A DNA stretch of 5,704 nucleotides, taken from the NCBI GenBank assembly GCA_002281005.1, contig NCFD01000100.1, forward strand, positions 1 through 5,704, given 5' to 3'. How positions within the stretch are numbered: position 1 is the stretch's first letter; every line of letters begins with the position of its first letter. Shown here piece after piece: positions 5,369 to 5,704 of the stretch. The DNA comes from Acidocella sp. 35-58-6. GTDB taxonomy: Bacteria; Pseudomonadota; Alphaproteobacteria; Acetobacterales; Acetobacteraceae. A program made the position numbers and the translations under genes. The notes beneath the pieces were generated by a model. The model worked only from the letters and a program-made list of their open reading frames with translations, had not been told where the DNA came from and made no database searches.

Positions 5369-5704
5369 AGTGGCGTCCGGCGCTCCTGCTGGCGTTGGCA
5401 CTGCTGACGGGGTGCAAGGCTGAGCCGCAGCCAAACGCTCCTGCGGCAGTGCAAGCGGCAAAGTATGACGCGATCTACGTCTGGCCCGGCGTGCGACCTG
5501 CCCCCGGCAATGCGGCAAAGACCGTCTACCTGCTCGATGGCGAAGTGCGGCGCGAAGGCGTGGCACGGCTCGAACGGTTGCGCATGGGCGTGCCGAAACT
5601 GCCGGGGCGGACGGTGTGGCTGGTGGTCCGCGCCGAACGGCTCGACTGGAACGAGGCTACCTATGCCGCGATCCTGTCGGACCTTGAACGATGGGAAAAG
5701 GCCG
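5365..5704 (+). CDS. Lipoprotein resembling DUF3142 proteins, 5' part only
   Basis: The frame opens at GTG 5365, overlapping the preceding TGA by four bases (GTGA), and runs 113 codons to the window edge without a stop. The first residues, MKWRPALLLALALLTGCKAE, form a textbook short lipoprotein signal: basic n-region, Leu/Ala core and lipobox LTGC with Cys17. This supports the GTG start although there is no clear Shine-Dalgarno sequence, and translation is probably coupled to the upstream gene. After a Pro/Ala-rich linker comes YDAIYVWPGVRP, then AAKTVYLLDGEVRREG and TVWLVVRAERLDWNEA. This layout recalls DUF3142, a family of unknown function that often opens with a YVW motif; the match is from memory and only the N-terminal part is visible. 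No biochemical role can be assigned. The lipoprotein call is firm, the family call moderate. Confidence 0.75.
   Translation, partial: MKWRPALLLALALLTGCKAEPQPNAPAAVQAAKYDAIYVWPGVRPAPGNAAKTVYLLDGEVRREGVARLERLRMGVPKLPGRTVWLVVRAERLDWNEATYAAILSDLERWEKA

Noticed and set aside
4775..5566. Antisense open frame of 263 codons near the right edge
   Set aside because: It runs opposite the end of the large exported-protein gene and the lipoprotein signal; its Arg/Ala/Gly-rich product has no domain, and the + strand frames have signal, lipobox and coupling.

Overview
The window is GC-rich, densely coding bacterial DNA. It most resembles the chromosome of an alphaproteobacterium, probably of the Sphingomonadales. 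That placement is an inference from the style of the GalU and PgmG-type proteins and the LutA-type CCG-domain protein; no rRNA or other phylogenetic marker is present. I see no tRNA, rRNA, CRISPR array, insertion sequence or phage gene.

Layout: (1) Positions 1-321 (+) hold the last 106 codons of a LutA/YkgE-type iron-sulfur CCG-domain protein. (2) Positions 330-761 (-) hold a complete MaoC-like hotdog enoyl-CoA hydratase, convergent with the first gene. The two stop codons are 8 nt apart and both lie inside a 12-bp tandem repeat (311-351). (3) Positions 762-904 form a 143-nt divergent spacer carrying both ribosome binding sites. (4) Positions 905-1780 (+) encode galU (UTP-glucose-1-phosphate uridylyltransferase), read from a TTG start behind a strong AAGGAG. 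(5) Positions 1788-3149 (+) encode a phosphoglucomutase/phosphomannomutase (PgmG/AlgC type), 7 nt behind galU. (6) After a 53-nt gap comes a large exported protein of about 721 residues with helical-repeat-like stretches (3203-5368, +). Its stop overlaps, as GTGA, the start of (7) a lipoprotein resembling DUF3142 proteins (5365 to the window edge, +).

How the genes work together: the phosphohexomutase makes glucose-1-phosphate (and mannose-1-phosphate), and GalU turns glucose-1-phosphate into UDP-glucose. The pair is therefore a compact sugar-nucleotide module feeding exopolysaccharide, LPS/glycolipid or osmoprotectant synthesis. The last two genes look like an envelope pair: one exported helical-repeat-type protein and one lipoprotein, translationally coupled and of unknown function. 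They are the least understood part of the window. The first two genes belong to general oxidative and acyl-CoA metabolism and are not obviously linked to the rest.

Base composition changes near 3150-3200. Before it the + strand is strongly C over G whichever way the genes point; after it C and G are about equal. The mutase gene also uses AAA for all 28 of its lysines. Both observations are by eye and hand count.
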